Source: a bacterium OL-1 (GTDB lineage Bacteria; Actinomycetota; Coriobacteriia; Coriobacteriales; Atopobiaceae). From it: a stretch of 64,000 nucleotides of DNA. The notes beneath the pieces were generated by a model, which ran no database searches, was not told the origin of the DNA, and saw only the letters and a program-made list of their open reading frames with translations. Position 1 is the first letter of the stretch, and each line of letters begins with the position of its first letter. The DNA is taken from NCBI GenBank assembly GCA_000752675.2, contig LM994625.1:54102-118101 (forward strand), written 5' to 3'. Shown in pieces: positions 51,927-61,085 of this stretch. Position numbers and translations under genes: made by a program.

Positions 51927-53143
51927 TACGCCAGCTTAGCCCAGCGCTTCTTGCCGCTCTGCAGCACGGTGCCCGCCGAGAAGAGCGCAGGGTCCACGTT
52001 GTAGCACTTGGGCTCCACGGCCTTGCCGTCGATCTTGACGCCGCCGCCGTCGATGAGACGACGGGCCTCGCCCGTGCCGCTGGCGATCTTGACGTCCACC
52101 AGGAGCTTGGCCAGGTAGACCTTGCCCTCGTCGTTCACCTGGACCGTGGAGAGAGGGAACTCGGCAATATCCTCGGGCACCTCGCCCTTCTTGAACGTGG
52201 CGTCAAAGGCGGCCTGGGCGGCATCGCCCGCGCCCGCGCCGTGATAGAGGTCGCAGATGTTGCGGGCAAGCTCGCGCTTGAGGGCGTACGGGTCGGCCGT
52301 GCCATCCTTGAACTGGGCGTCGATGGCGTCAATCTCGTCCACGGGAAGCGTGGAGCACAGGCGGAAGTAGAGCGGCACAAGCTCGTCGGTGATGGACATG
52401 ATCTTGCCGTACATGTCGTCCGCCGGATCGGTGAGGCCAACGTAGTTCTTGTAGGACTTGGACATCTTCTTCACGCCGTCGGTGCCCACGAGCAGCGGCA
52501 CGGTAAGCGCCACCTGCGGCTCCATGCCCATGGCGCGCATGAGGTCGCGGCCGGCAAGGAGGTTGAAGATCTGGTCGTTGCCGCCCATCTCGACGTCCGC
52601 CTTCACCACAACGGAGTCGTATGCCTGAAGCACGGGGTAGATGAACTCGTGCAGGGCGATGGACTGGCCGTTGGTGTAGCGGTTGTGGAAGTCCTCGCGC
52701 TCGAGGATGCGGGCCACGTTGAACTGGCTCATGAGCTTGAGCATCTTGGAGAGGTCAAGGGGCTTCAGCCAGTCGCCGTTGTGCACGATGGTGGTCTTCT
52801 CGGGATCAAGCACCTTCATGGCCTGCGCCACGTAGGTCTTGGCGTTTGCCTCGACCTGCTCCTCGGTAAGGGGCGGGCGGGTGGAGTCGCGGCCGGACGG
52901 GTCGCCGATAAGGGCGGTGCCGTTGCCGATGATGAGCGTGACCTTGTGGCCCAGGTCCTGGAACTGGCGCATCTTGCGCAGGGGGACGGCGTGGCCAAGG
53001 TGAAGGTCGGGGCTGGTGGGATCCACGCCCAGCTTGACGTTAAGCGGCACCCCGCGCTCAAGCTTCTTGCGAAGCTCGTCCATGGGCACGATCTGCATGG
53101 TGCCCGACGTAATGACCTTCAGCTGTTCTTCGACTGGCAGCAA
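51926..53143 (-). CDS. tyrS: Tyrosyl-tRNA synthetase
   Basis: The 405-residue class I synthetase has the HIGH-type motif HLGHA (48-52), KLGVDPTSPDLHLGH, the tyrosine pocket block EFIYPVLQAYDSVVV, GGNDQIFNLLAGRDL, KMSKS in KKMSKSYKNYVG and a C-terminal S4 RNA-binding domain (ASGTGEARRLIDGGGVKIDG). It is the TyrZ-like branch. I start at TTG 53143 (LLPVEEQLKVI), with GGAGG at 8 bases, because the family starts so; the ATG at 53098 would cut a conserved helix. No T-box leader was seen in the 120 bases upstream. Confidence 0.95.
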   Translation of the reverse strand: MLPVEEQLKVITSGTMQIVPMDELRKKLERGVPLNVKLGVDPTSPDLHLGHAVPLRKMRQFQDLGHKVTLIIGNGTALIGDPSGRDSTRPPLTEEQVEANAKTYVAQAMKVLDPEKTTIVHNGDWLKPLDLSKMLKLMSQFNVARILEREDFHNRYTNGQSIALHEFIYPVLQAYDSVVVKADVEMGGNDQIFNLLAGRDLMRAMGMEPQVALTVPLLVGTDGVKKMSKSYKNYVGLTDPADDMYGKIMSITDELVPLYFRLCSTLPVDEIDAIDAQFKDGTADPYALKRELARNICDLYHGAGAGDAAQAAFDATFKKGEVPEDIAEFPLSTVQVNDEGKVYLAKLLVDVKIASGTGEARRLIDGGGVKIDGKAVEPKCYNVDPALFSAGTVLQSGKKRWAKLA

Positions 53144-53266
53144 AGCTCTGTCCTCCGTGTGAGTTCGTATGTCTTCGCGGACCGCGCCCGGTGCGACCGC
53201 GCACGCACAAGGATAGCGCAGGTTGGCGCCTCTCGCCCGCCGCAGGAAACAGCCCGTCAAAGCACC

Positions 53267-54367
53267 TTACCGCGCGAAGGCCGTCTCTCTCGCACGGCGC
53301 TTGGCGGTCCGCTTAGCCGCCGCATACGCAACGCTCGGAACGCCAACAAGCACAAACACGATAACCGCCTCGTAGAGCGGATGCCGCACAAAGCGGCCGC
53401 TCAGATCGGGCGTGACGTTCACCCCAAGCCAGTTGATGACGGGTATGTGGAACAGGTACACGTACAAGGATGCTGAGGAGAGCGCGGTGAGAACGCTCTT
53501 CGCGCGCTTGCCCAGCGCCCTAAGGCGCGGCTCCAGAATGCGGACCACGCAGAACAGACCAGCCGCATACGTGGCGGCAAGCGGGAAGAATGCGTTTACG
53601 GGAAACGAGTCATACTGTGTGGACGCAACGTTCACGGCATGCCCAATTGCGTACATGAGCACCGGGGAAGCAACCATTGCGACAACCGCCGCCGCGCGGA
53701 CCGCCGGGGTGTCTGGCACATATTCGCGCAGGTAGTAGCCAAAAAGAAAGTAGAAGACAGCCGTGCTCGTGAGAAGCGGCCACCCCTGCATGGCGCTCAC
53801 GTCCTCCGGCATCACAAGATGCGCCCAGGTGAGCGTTGGCACCACAAAGGCGAGAAGGAACCCGCCAGCCAGAAGCCCGCGCAGAAGGCGAGGCCTGTCT
53901 GCCGCAAGCGAGAGGAGCGGCGTCACGCAGTAGACCCCGATGATCGCGTAGAAGAACCAGTACACGTTGTTAATCGTGTTGCCGAGAAACCCATGGACGA
54001 ATTCCCCAAGGGAGAAGTCCTTCACAACGTCTCGCGCACCCCAGAAGGAGTCTGGGAAGAGGCCGTATGCAAGGTAGCAGGCAACGCTTCCCACGAGAAG
54101 GGCCACGCCCACTCTAAGGACTCGCTTGCGGAAGAACTCATACGTCGAGTAGCGGCTGCGGTACTCCATAAGATTTGCCCCGCTCAGCATCATGAACACG
54201 GGAACGGCGAAAATGAATGCCGCCTGCTGTGCAAGCGCAAGCTCCCACTCGCTTCCGCGACCTTTGCCGAAGACGGTAAGCGAACAGTGCAGTGCCACAA
54301 CAGCAAAGCACGACAAGACATTGAGAACGTCCTCGAAGTACAGACGCATATGAGTGGATGCAGACAA
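53267..54367 (-). CDS. Acyltransferase 3 family membrane protein
   Basis: The 366-residue protein has about ten helices; the first carries YFEDVLNVLSCFAVVALHCS with the catalytic His, and VPVFMMLSGANLMEYRS follows, as in acyltransferase 3 enzymes that acetylate surface glycans. SASLYVYLFHIPVINWLG is the conserved late helix. The start is uncertain: TTG at 54367 with GAAGGG at 6 bases, or ATG at 54349 without a ribosome site. It faces the DUF6541 gene across a short divergent spacer. Confidence 0.85.
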   Translation of the reverse strand: MSASTHMRLYFEDVLNVLSCFAVVALHCSLTVFGKGRGSEWELALAQQAAFIFAVPVFMMLSGANLMEYRSRYSTYEFFRKRVLRVGVALLVGSVACYLAYGLFPDSFWGARDVVKDFSLGEFVHGFLGNTINNVYWFFYAIIGVYCVTPLLSLAADRPRLLRGLLAGGFLLAFVVPTLTWAHLVMPEDVSAMQGWPLLTSTAVFYFLFGYYLREYVPDTPAVRAAAVVAMVASPVLMYAIGHAVNVASTQYDSFPVNAFFPLAATYAAGLFCVVRILEPRLRALGKRAKSVLTALSSASLYVYLFHIPVINWLGVNVTPDLSGRFVRHPLYEAVIVFVLVGVPSVAYAAAKRTAKRRARETAFAR

Positions 54368-54544
54368 TGTGGGCCCTTCAACAGAATTCAAGCATGTTGT
54401 CACAGAATAGCCAAAAGCGCAGGGTCTTTGTGATGTTGCCGGCACCGAACGAACACAACCCCCTACGAAAAGCACGATTGTGGCACCAACAGTGGTAGCG
54501 TACAAACGGCATCAACCAGCTGTCGCTTTGTGAGGTTAGGTTTC

Positions 54545-56548
54545 ATGCTCATCGCTGTTCTCGTCATGCTTCTTATGCTTTTTGTGCCCGGATCCCTCGC
54601 GTTTGTCGCCGCGGGAATCCCCACGTGTGCCTCTCTCGCCCTGTCCCCCATCGTCGTGACGGCATGGCTGGGAGTTGCAGGGGTTGTATATGCGCTCGTA
54701 GGAATTCCAGCGAACCCCCTGACCGTGCTTGTGCCCCTGACCGTTGCCTGCCTACTTGCGGCTATTCTTTTCACGCGCCGGAACAATAAGCGGGCAGAAC
54801 TTGGCAAGGGGCTTACCCTGCGAGTCGCCCTGCTCTACATTGCCGTGGGAGCCGCCGTATGCCTATTCGTCTTTGTCTCTCGAGACACTGCAACAGGTAG
54901 CTTTATCCAACAGTGGGATAACGACACTCATCTGAGTATCATCCGAGCGTTTGCCGATTCCCAGACCATGTCATCGCTCCGCGTAAGCCCCTACCTTACC
55001 GCAGCAGACGCCGTCGCCAACCCCTTTGGCGGGCCGGACGACATTTTCAGCTTCTACCCAGCAGTCTTCCACGGGCTTTGTGCACTCGTAGTCCTCTGGG
55101 CGGGGGTCTCTGCCCCAATGGCTATCAACGCCTCCATCATCGTGACAGGCTCTATCGTATTTCCCCTTGCCATGGCGCTCTGCATCTCCGAGGTCTTCCG
55201 GGACGATAAAGCAGCACTGCTTTCCGGGGCAGTACTGTGCTGCCTCTTCCCTGCTATGCCCTATGCGTTGGTCGTCTTTGGGCCCCTCTATCCCAACCTC
55301 TTTGCCTTCGCGCTGCTGCCCCTGGGCGTAGCGTTGGTTTTTGGGCTTATGCATGGCGAGAGGGGAAGGCGTGCGTTCTACGCAGGCGCCCTCCTCGTCA
55401 CCGTTGTCGCCCTTGCACTTGTGCATCCCAACGCGGACTTCTCGCTTGGCGTGCTTACCGTGCCTTCCATTGCGGTACACGTATTTCGCACGCAGTGCCA
55501 CCACGATGCCTCTTTCGCACGCGCCTGGGCAATGGCCGCAGGAGTACTAGTGGCGGCAATCGCGGCCTGGGTTGCCCTTTATAACGCACCGTTCCTTCAG
55601 GGTGTCATCAGCAATTACTGGGGCACTTACGAAAGCCTCCCCGAAGCCATCCGCAACCAGGCATTTCTGATTACCAGCAGTCATCTCTACGGACCAAAAG
55701 AGGGCCAGCCGCTCCTCTTTGCCCTTGCTGCTATTGGAGTAATAACCGACATCATAAGGCATCACCGCCCTGGTCTTGTGGCGTCGTACATAATGCTCCA
55801 AGTCATGAGCATTGTCGCAAGTTCCGTAGAGGGACCTGTCAGACAGTTCATGACCGGTTTCTGGTACACAGACTCCAACCGAATTGCCGCGTTTCTGGTC
55901 ATCCCCGCGATTATTTTCGCCGCGGAGGGTGTCTCAGGAATCTACTGCTTTGCCAAGACGCAAATGAAGAAATCGCCCAAGTGGCCGCCAGTCAACAAGA
56001 CCGCCGCAGTCCCCGCATTTATCGTGATTGTCCTTGTTTCAGTCGAAGCATTTGTCCCCGTCCATTACTATGGCGCTCTCAATTATGCGCGCGACGAAAT
56101 AGATGGCGCTTATGGCCACTGGAACCCTCTTAACAACGAGACAATTCGCAACGACCTGAAAGACATTAAAGAAATCGTGGGGAATGACACCGTTGCAAAC
56201 TCTACCTACGATGGAAGCCTGTATCTCTACGGGACCAACGACATCCGAGTGCTGTACAGGACTAACGACGGAATGGTCAACGCGCAAGGACCCCTGGACA
56301 CAGATGGCGCGCAAATCGTGCGCACTTGCCTCGACCAAATAGCATCCAACGGGAGCGTCCGCGCGGAGGTCGAGCGCCGGGGCATACGTTGGGTGCTCCA
56401 GATGGATGTTACGGGAAGAACCCAGCAGTCCAACGCCTACTATCACTCGGAAGACTGGGCTGGCATCGAGTCCATAGACGAAAACACCCCGGGCTTCCAG
56501 CTTGTCTACAAAGACAATAACATTCGGCTGTACCGCGTGGTCGGGTAG
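54545..56548 (+). CDS. DUF6541-like polytopic membrane protein
   Basis: The 667-residue protein has about 14 helices in its first 480 residues, with QWDNDTHLSIIRAFADSQTM in the first large loop, resembling the Asp-containing loop of GT-C glycosyltransferases, and SPYLTAADAVANPFGG and SFYPAVFHGLCALVV. The last 150 residues form a soluble extracytoplasmic domain (NDLKDIKEIVGNDTVANSTY..., RRGIRWVLQMD). This layout fits the actinobacterial DUF6541 family, presumed glycan-building enzymes. ATG 54545 and GTG 54530 are both possible starts. Confidence 0.8.
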   Translation: MLIAVLVMLLMLFVPGSLAFVAAGIPTCASLALSPIVVTAWLGVAGVVYALVGIPANPLTVLVPLTVACLLAAILFTRRNNKRAELGKGLTLRVALLYIAVGAAVCLFVFVSRDTATGSFIQQWDNDTHLSIIRAFADSQTMSSLRVSPYLTAADAVANPFGGPDDIFSFYPAVFHGLCALVVLWAGVSAPMAINASIIVTGSIVFPLAMALCISEVFRDDKAALLSGAVLCCLFPAMPYALVVFGPLYPNLFAFALLPLGVALVFGLMHGERGRRAFYAGALLVTVVALALVHPNADFSLGVLTVPSIAVHVFRTQCHHDASFARAWAMAAGVLVAAIAAWVALYNAPFLQGVISNYWGTYESLPEAIRNQAFLITSSHLYGPKEGQPLLFALAAIGVITDIIRHHRPGLVASYIMLQVMSIVASSVEGPVRQFMTGFWYTDSNRIAAFLVIPAIIFAAEGVSGIYCFAKTQMKKSPKWPPVNKTAAVPAFIVIVLVSVEAFVPVHYYGALNYARDEIDGAYGHWNPLNNETIRNDLKDIKEIVGNDTVANSTYDGSLYLYGTNDIRVLYRTNDGMVNAQGPLDTDGAQIVRTCLDQIASNGSVRAEVERRGIRWVLQMDVTGRTQQSNAYYHSEDWAGIESIDENTPGFQLVYKDNNIRLYRVVG

Positions 56549-56698
56549 ACTATCGGAGACGCACTGCCTCCGTTTCAAGCCCGCCGGACGACACATGCTG
56601 GCCAACTCCTTCATTGGTTGTGTGCACGCAGAACGGACACAAGCTCACGAGGCCCATTCTCTATAATGAATTTGATTGTGTCCACACGAGGAGGTTCC

Positions 56699-58975
56699 AT
56701 GGGCATCAGAACCCGCAGGGCTCGCAAGCACGCAAGTACGCACGCCGTCGGCTTTAGCATCGCCGGCGTGTTTGGCTTTATAGCGCTCTTTGCATTGGCG
56801 CTCGCCCTTTCCCTGGGCGCCGTGGTCGACTCCTGGCTCCAGGACCTGCCCGACTACGAGTCGGCAGACGCCTACCTCGTGGCAGAGCCCACGATCGTCT
56901 ACGCTGCCGACGGCACCGAAATTGCGGAGTACTACCTCCAGAACCGTCGCTCCGTCACGCTGGACGACATCTCGGACTACGTGAGGAAGGGCACGGTCGA
57001 CGTCGAGGACGAGCGCTTCTACCAGCACAACGGCGTTGACCCCCAGGGCATCCTGCGCGCCATCGTGAGCCAGCTCAGCGGCCGTTCCGAGGGCGCCTCC
57101 ACCATCACCCAGCAGCTGGTGAGGAACACGGTCCTCTCGTCCGAGCAGTTCGACCTGACCCTCAAGCGCAAGGTGCGTGAGGCCTACATCGCCATCCAGA
57201 TGGAGAAGACGTACTCCAAGGACCAGATCCTCAACATGTACCTCAACACCATCTACTACGGCGAGGGCGCCTACGGCATCGAGGCCGCAAGCGTCACGTA
57301 CTTCAACAAGCACGCGAGCGAGCTCACCCTGGCCGAGGCAGCAACGCTTGTGGGCATCCCCAACTCGCCCTCCTACTACGACCCGTTCGTGAACCCCGAC
57401 GCCTGCGTCGAGCGCCGCAACAAGGTCCTGGGCAACATGCTCGAGATGGGCGACATCACGCAGGACGAGTACAACGAGGCCACCACCGAGGAGCTCACCC
57501 TCAACCCCGGCTCGCTCCAGGACGAGACGACCGGCTCATACCCCTACTTCACCGACTACGTAAAGACGCTCCTCCAGAACGACTTCGACAACGACACCAT
57601 CCTCAAGGGCGGCCTGCGCGTCTACACCACCCTCGAGCCCGACAAGCAGAACGCCGCCGACGAGGCGGTGAACAGCCTGGTCTCCAGCTCTGGCAACGAC
57701 GAGCTCTCTGCGGCGCTTGTCTCCATTGACAACACCAACGGGCACATCGTGGCCATGGTGGGCGGCACCAACTACGGATACGACCAGAGCAAGGGCCAAA
57801 GCTCCATCAACCTCGCGATAAGCCAGCGCCAGGCAGGCTCCAGCTTCAAGCCGTTCATGCTCATGGCCGCCATGGTCGACGGCATGAACCCGTCGGTGAT
57901 TCTCAACTGCAACTCCCCCATGCAGATCACGTCCACCTGGACGCCGCACAACTACGAGAACGCACAGTACGGCTACGTGAGCCTTGCGCGCGCGACCGAG
58001 CTCTCGTCCAACACCGGCTACGCGCAGGTGGTCATGGCCGTTGGCGTTGACAAGCTCATCGAGACGGCCCACCTCATGGGCATCGACTCGGACCTCCAGT
58101 CCGTCCCCTCGCTGGTCCTTGGCTCCTCGGGCGTCACGCCGCTCGAGATGTGCGAGGCCTACAGCGTCTTTGCCACCAACGGCGTGCACCGCGACGCCAT
58201 CGCCATCACCAAGATCGAGGACCGCAACGGCAACACGGTCTACGAGCACGAGAACGATCCCGAGCAGGTCATCGACGAGGGCGTGGCCCAGGATGCGCGA
58301 GAGGTCCTCGAGGGCGTTGTGGACGCGGGCTACACCACGAGCTACGTGCATCGCTACTTCACTGCCAACCAGCCCGTGGGCGGCAAGACCGGTACCTCGG
58401 ATAAGGCCGACAACCTCTGGTTCTGCGGCTTCACCCCGCAGCTCACCACAACGGTCTGGTGCGGCAACCGCGACAACAACCAAGCCGCGCATTACAAGGG
58501 AGCGCTCGCCTCGACGCCTACCACGGCGCAGCCCATCTGGACGGACTACATGAACACCGTCCTCAAGGGCCTGGACCGCAAGGAGTTCCCCAAGTCCACC
58601 GAGACCGTGACCTACAAGGACAACAGCTCCTGGGACTTTGTGGGCACCCCCGCCTCCACCAACTCGAGCTCATCATGGAACACTGTCACCGACAGCACCA
58701 CCACTACCACAACGGAGAATACGACCAACGCCACCACCACGGAGACAAACGAGACCAACACCAACGGCACCGAGACCAACTCCGGCACCGGTACCGGCGG
58801 TAACGGCGGGACTGGCGGCAACGGTGGCAACGGCAACGGCGGGACCGGCGAGAACACGGGTACCCACACTGGGACAAACACCGGCACCAACCCGGGCGAG
58901 AACACCGGTACCAATACCGGGACAAACACCGGAACGAATACCGGCACCAACACCGGAGGAGCACCAGCCCAGTAG
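56699..58975 (+). CDS. Class A penicillin-binding protein (transglycosylase/transpeptidase)
   Basis: The 758-residue protein has a membrane anchor (about 19-42), a GT51 glycosyltransferase domain with catalytic Glu103 (DVEDERFYQHNGVD), EGASTITQQLVRN and QILNMYLNTIYYGEGAYGIE, and a transpeptidase domain with SxxK at 381-384 (SSFK), SSN at 436-438 and KTGT at 563-566. It builds and cross-links peptidoglycan. The tail after about 650 is low-complexity Thr/Asn/Gly, ending in repeated NTGT units encoded by near-identical ACCGG-rich repeats (58850-58966), likely variable in length. GAGGAGG precedes the ATG at 56699. Two strong hairpins follow the stop. Confidence 0.95.
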   Translation: MGIRTRRARKHASTHAVGFSIAGVFGFIALFALALALSLGAVVDSWLQDLPDYESADAYLVAEPTIVYAADGTEIAEYYLQNRRSVTLDDISDYVRKGTVDVEDERFYQHNGVDPQGILRAIVSQLSGRSEGASTITQQLVRNTVLSSEQFDLTLKRKVREAYIAIQMEKTYSKDQILNMYLNTIYYGEGAYGIEAASVTYFNKHASELTLAEAATLVGIPNSPSYYDPFVNPDACVERRNKVLGNMLEMGDITQDEYNEATTEELTLNPGSLQDETTGSYPYFTDYVKTLLQNDFDNDTILKGGLRVYTTLEPDKQNAADEAVNSLVSSSGNDELSAALVSIDNTNGHIVAMVGGTNYGYDQSKGQSSINLAISQRQAGSSFKPFMLMAAMVDGMNPSVILNCNSPMQITSTWTPHNYENAQYGYVSLARATELSSNTGYAQVVMAVGVDKLIETAHLMGIDSDLQSVPSLVLGSSGVTPLEMCEAYSVFATNGVHRDAIAITKIEDRNGNTVYEHENDPEQVIDEGVAQDAREVLEGVVDAGYTTSYVHRYFTANQPVGGKTGTSDKADNLWFCGFTPQLTTTVWCGNRDNNQAAHYKGALASTPTTAQPIWTDYMNTVLKGLDRKEFPKSTETVTYKDNSSWDFVGTPASTNSSSSWNTVTDSTTTTTTENTTNATTTETNETNTNGTETNSGTGTGGNGGTGGNGGNGNGGTGENTGTHTGTNTGTNPGENTGTNTGTNTGTNTGTNTGGAPAQ

Positions 58976-59012
58976 CGGCTCTGGGAAGCGTGCCTCCATA
59001 CGCTGGAGAGCA

Positions 59013-59045
59013 AGAGGGGCCTCGGCAGTGCGCCGGGGCCCCTCT
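59013..59045 (+). terminator. Hairpin after the PBP gene
   Basis: AGAGGGGCC pairs with GGCCCCTCT around a loop that can form an inner CGGC/GCCG stem. There is no long U-tract. Located 38 bases after the PBP stop. Confidence 0.6.
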
Positions 59046-59070
59046 CTTGTGCGTGCTGTCTGCGTGTCTC

Positions 59071-59103
59071 GTATGTCCGCGCGGCGTGCCCGCGCGGACA
59101 TAC
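59071..59103. terminator. Bidirectional hairpin between convergent PBP and argR
   Basis: Perfect 13-bp arms GTATGTCCGCGCG / CGCGCGGACATAC around a 7-base loop. It lies between the convergent PBP gene and argR (stop at 59117) and can fold in both transcripts. Confidence 0.7.
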
Positions 59104-59116
59104 GCTTAGCGATGCC

Positions 59117-59554
59117 TTACTTCGAGCTGCTGCCGAGCTTCTTCACGAGCGCCTGCAGGTCGGCGGCATGCTGGCCGTCAACGGCAACCACCAGCACCGT
59201 GTCGTTGCCGGCAACGGAGCCCAGCGCGTGCGAGAGCGCGGCGCCGTCGATTGCCGCGGCAACGCCCGAGGCAGTCCCAGGCTGGCACTTGATGACCACG
59301 AGGTTCTCGGCACGCAGCACGTCCACCACAAACTCGGAGAGCATCCGCTGCAGGTGCAGGTCCTCGGAGAGCACGTAGATGCCCTCGGGGAGCTTGCGCA
59401 GGCCCATCTCGGTGATGTCTCTCGAGACCGTGGCTTGTGTGCACGAGAAACCCTGTGCCTGGAGCTCCTCCACAAGCGCACGCTGGGTGCGGATGGACTT
59501 GTCGCGAATGATCTGCCTGATGGCTTCCTGCCTGTCGTTTCTCTGCTTAGCCAC
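59117..59554 (-). CDS. argR: Arginine repressor
   Basis: The 145-residue protein has the ArgR winged helix (RQEAIRQIIRDKSIRTQRAL, TQATVSRDITEMGL) and the C-terminal arginine-binding hexamer domain (VIKCQPGTASGVAAAIDGA, GNDTVLVVA). It represses arginine biosynthesis or activates catabolism when arginine is bound. The GTG at 59554 has GAGAGG at 6 bases; ATGs at 59584 and 59593 are alternatives. No arginine genes are nearby. TATAAT on the minus strand (59621-59626) is a good -10 about 65-70 bases upstream. Confidence 0.93.
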   Translation of the reverse strand: MAKQRNDRQEAIRQIIRDKSIRTQRALVEELQAQGFSCTQATVSRDITEMGLRKLPEGIYVLSEDLHLQRMLSEFVVDVLRAENLVVIKCQPGTASGVAAAIDGAALSHALGSVAGNDTVLVVAVDGQHAADLQALVKKLGSSSK

Positions 59555-59593
59555 GTGACGCCTCTCAACTAACGGATCGAGCATTTGGTCCAC

Positions 59594-59924
59594 CCATAAA
59601 AGGGTGAATACTTCCCTCGGATTATACGTATAAAAAGTGTGACAATTGAATGCGACGCGGCTTAGTCACGCAAGCACCATACCGATACGCAGGTGCGCTC
59701 TTTTCCTTCCAACGCCCAATACAGCGCCGCTTGAGGCGGTGTTATAGAGCATTGGCACCGCTGAGGGGACTCCCGCGCGTCCAAAACGCAACACTGTCTT
59801 ATAGTGCATGCAAGACAGGTGGGATTTGCCATGCAGGGCAAACTTGCTCTCATGTCATTCGTTAAGTTGCATCGACCGTAGTGCGCATGCGCATCGTTGC
59901 GCGCGCACTACGCAAGGAGGGGTC
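59594..59924. promoter_or_regulatory. Divergent control region of argR and the C39-like gene
   Basis: A perfect 12-bp palindrome TTATACGTATAA (59622-59633) overlaps the argR -10 TATAAT. Nearer the plus-strand gene are CTGTCTT/AAGACAG (59793-59817) and a hairpin GTAGTGCGC/GCGCACTAC (59878-59911) ending one base before the ribosome site GCAAGGAGGGG, which could mask or expose it. No gene is seen in between. Confidence 0.55.
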
Positions 59925-61022
59925 ATGGAGTACTCCGACGACAGGTCCCAGAGGTCCCAGCGAGGCGCTGACAGCCTCCGCAGCTCTCGCCCACGCGGCG
60001 GAGAGCCCCAGTCACGACAGGGAAGCGGCTCCCGACGCGCCCGTCACGGCAGGTCCGGCCGCCCCCGCCAGCAGAGGCCGCTGGTTTCTGGACCGCGCGG
60101 AAGGGGCAAGCAGCGCGGCTACGAGCTCCGCAACCGCAGCATCGGCTTTGCGAGTGCGGGACGCGGGAAGCGCTCGGGCGGGCCGGATGCGCGCATGATC
60201 GCGGCGCTGGTGCTGGGCATTGTTGCCGTGGTGCTTCTCGTCTTTGCCATCTCGAGCTGCGTGTCCAACAACGCCGCCCAGAAGCAGCAGGCCGAGGAGA
60301 AGCCCCGCGTTGCCACGGACATCTCGGATAGCCTCTCGCAGGCGCTCACCTCGCGTCTGGACCAGGACGACCAGATAGCCCAGATTGCGAGCAACGCGGA
60401 CCAGTACCCCGACGAGCGCCTGGTCGAGCTGGCACTCAACGAGCCGGACGCAATCTCACTTGTCGCCGGTTACCTGGAGTCCGACAAGACGGCGCAGGCC
60501 TACGGCGAAGAGGCCTCGGTTGGCAGCTACCCGCAGCTTTTCGACTGGGACTCCCGTTGGGGCACGGTGGACTATGCCGGCAGTGCACTCGCGGTGACGG
60601 GCTCTGGCCCCACGGTGATGGCCATGGCGACGATCGGCCTCACTGGCTCGACCGACAACACGCCCGCGACCATTGCGGCGCTGGCCGAGAACGACGGCCT
60701 GGCCAACGGTGACTCAAGCCTGAGCGGCGACTTCTTCACCACCGAGTCCAACTCCCTGGGCGTGGTTTACCACGCCTACGACACCTCGGCCGACAACATC
60801 TCGGCGGTGGTAACGTCCGGAACCGTGGTTGCCATGGAGATCAAGGCCGACAGCCTCACCCCCTATGACCACTGGATCCTCGTGGTCGAGAAGGGCTCCG
60901 ACGGCACCTTCACCGTTCATGACCCCACCTCAAGCGACGTGACCTCCAGAACCTGGGACGCAGAGACGCTCGCCAGCGCCTCCACGGGAACGTTCTACGC
61001 GCTCACAAAGATGGCGTCGTAG
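59925..61022 (+). CDS. Membrane-anchored C39-like peptidase homologue with Ser for Cys
   Basis: The 365-residue protein has a 90-residue Arg/Gly/Ser-rich cytoplasmic head, one membrane helix (91-112, MIAALVLGIVAVVLLVFAIS) and an outside C39-like domain from about 204: QLFDWDSRWGTVDYAGSALA, then VTGSGPTVMAMATIG. In C39-like peptidases the block is GCGPT with the catalytic Cys; here it is GSGPT with Ser227. The His (His316 in PYDHWILVVEKG) and Asp (Asp333 in VHDPTS) positions are kept. AAGGAGGGG precedes the ATG at 59925. It may be a pseudoenzyme that binds a peptide or peptidoglycan bridge. Confidence 0.8.
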   Translation: MEYSDDRSQRSQRGADSLRSSRPRGGEPQSRQGSGSRRARHGRSGRPRQQRPLVSGPRGRGKQRGYELRNRSIGFASAGRGKRSGGPDARMIAALVLGIVAVVLLVFAISSCVSNNAAQKQQAEEKPRVATDISDSLSQALTSRLDQDDQIAQIASNADQYPDERLVELALNEPDAISLVAGYLESDKTAQAYGEEASVGSYPQLFDWDSRWGTVDYAGSALAVTGSGPTVMAMATIGLTGSTDNTPATIAALAENDGLANGDSSLSGDFFTTESNSLGVVYHAYDTSADNISAVVTSGTVVAMEIKADSLTPYDHWILVVEKGSDGTFTVHDPTSSDVTSRTWDAETLASASTGTFYALTKMAS

Positions 61023-61085
61023 CTGGGGCGACTTGGGCCGCGGCCGGTGCTTCGGACGCTGCGGGCACGGCCGGCGCAGCGGGCG

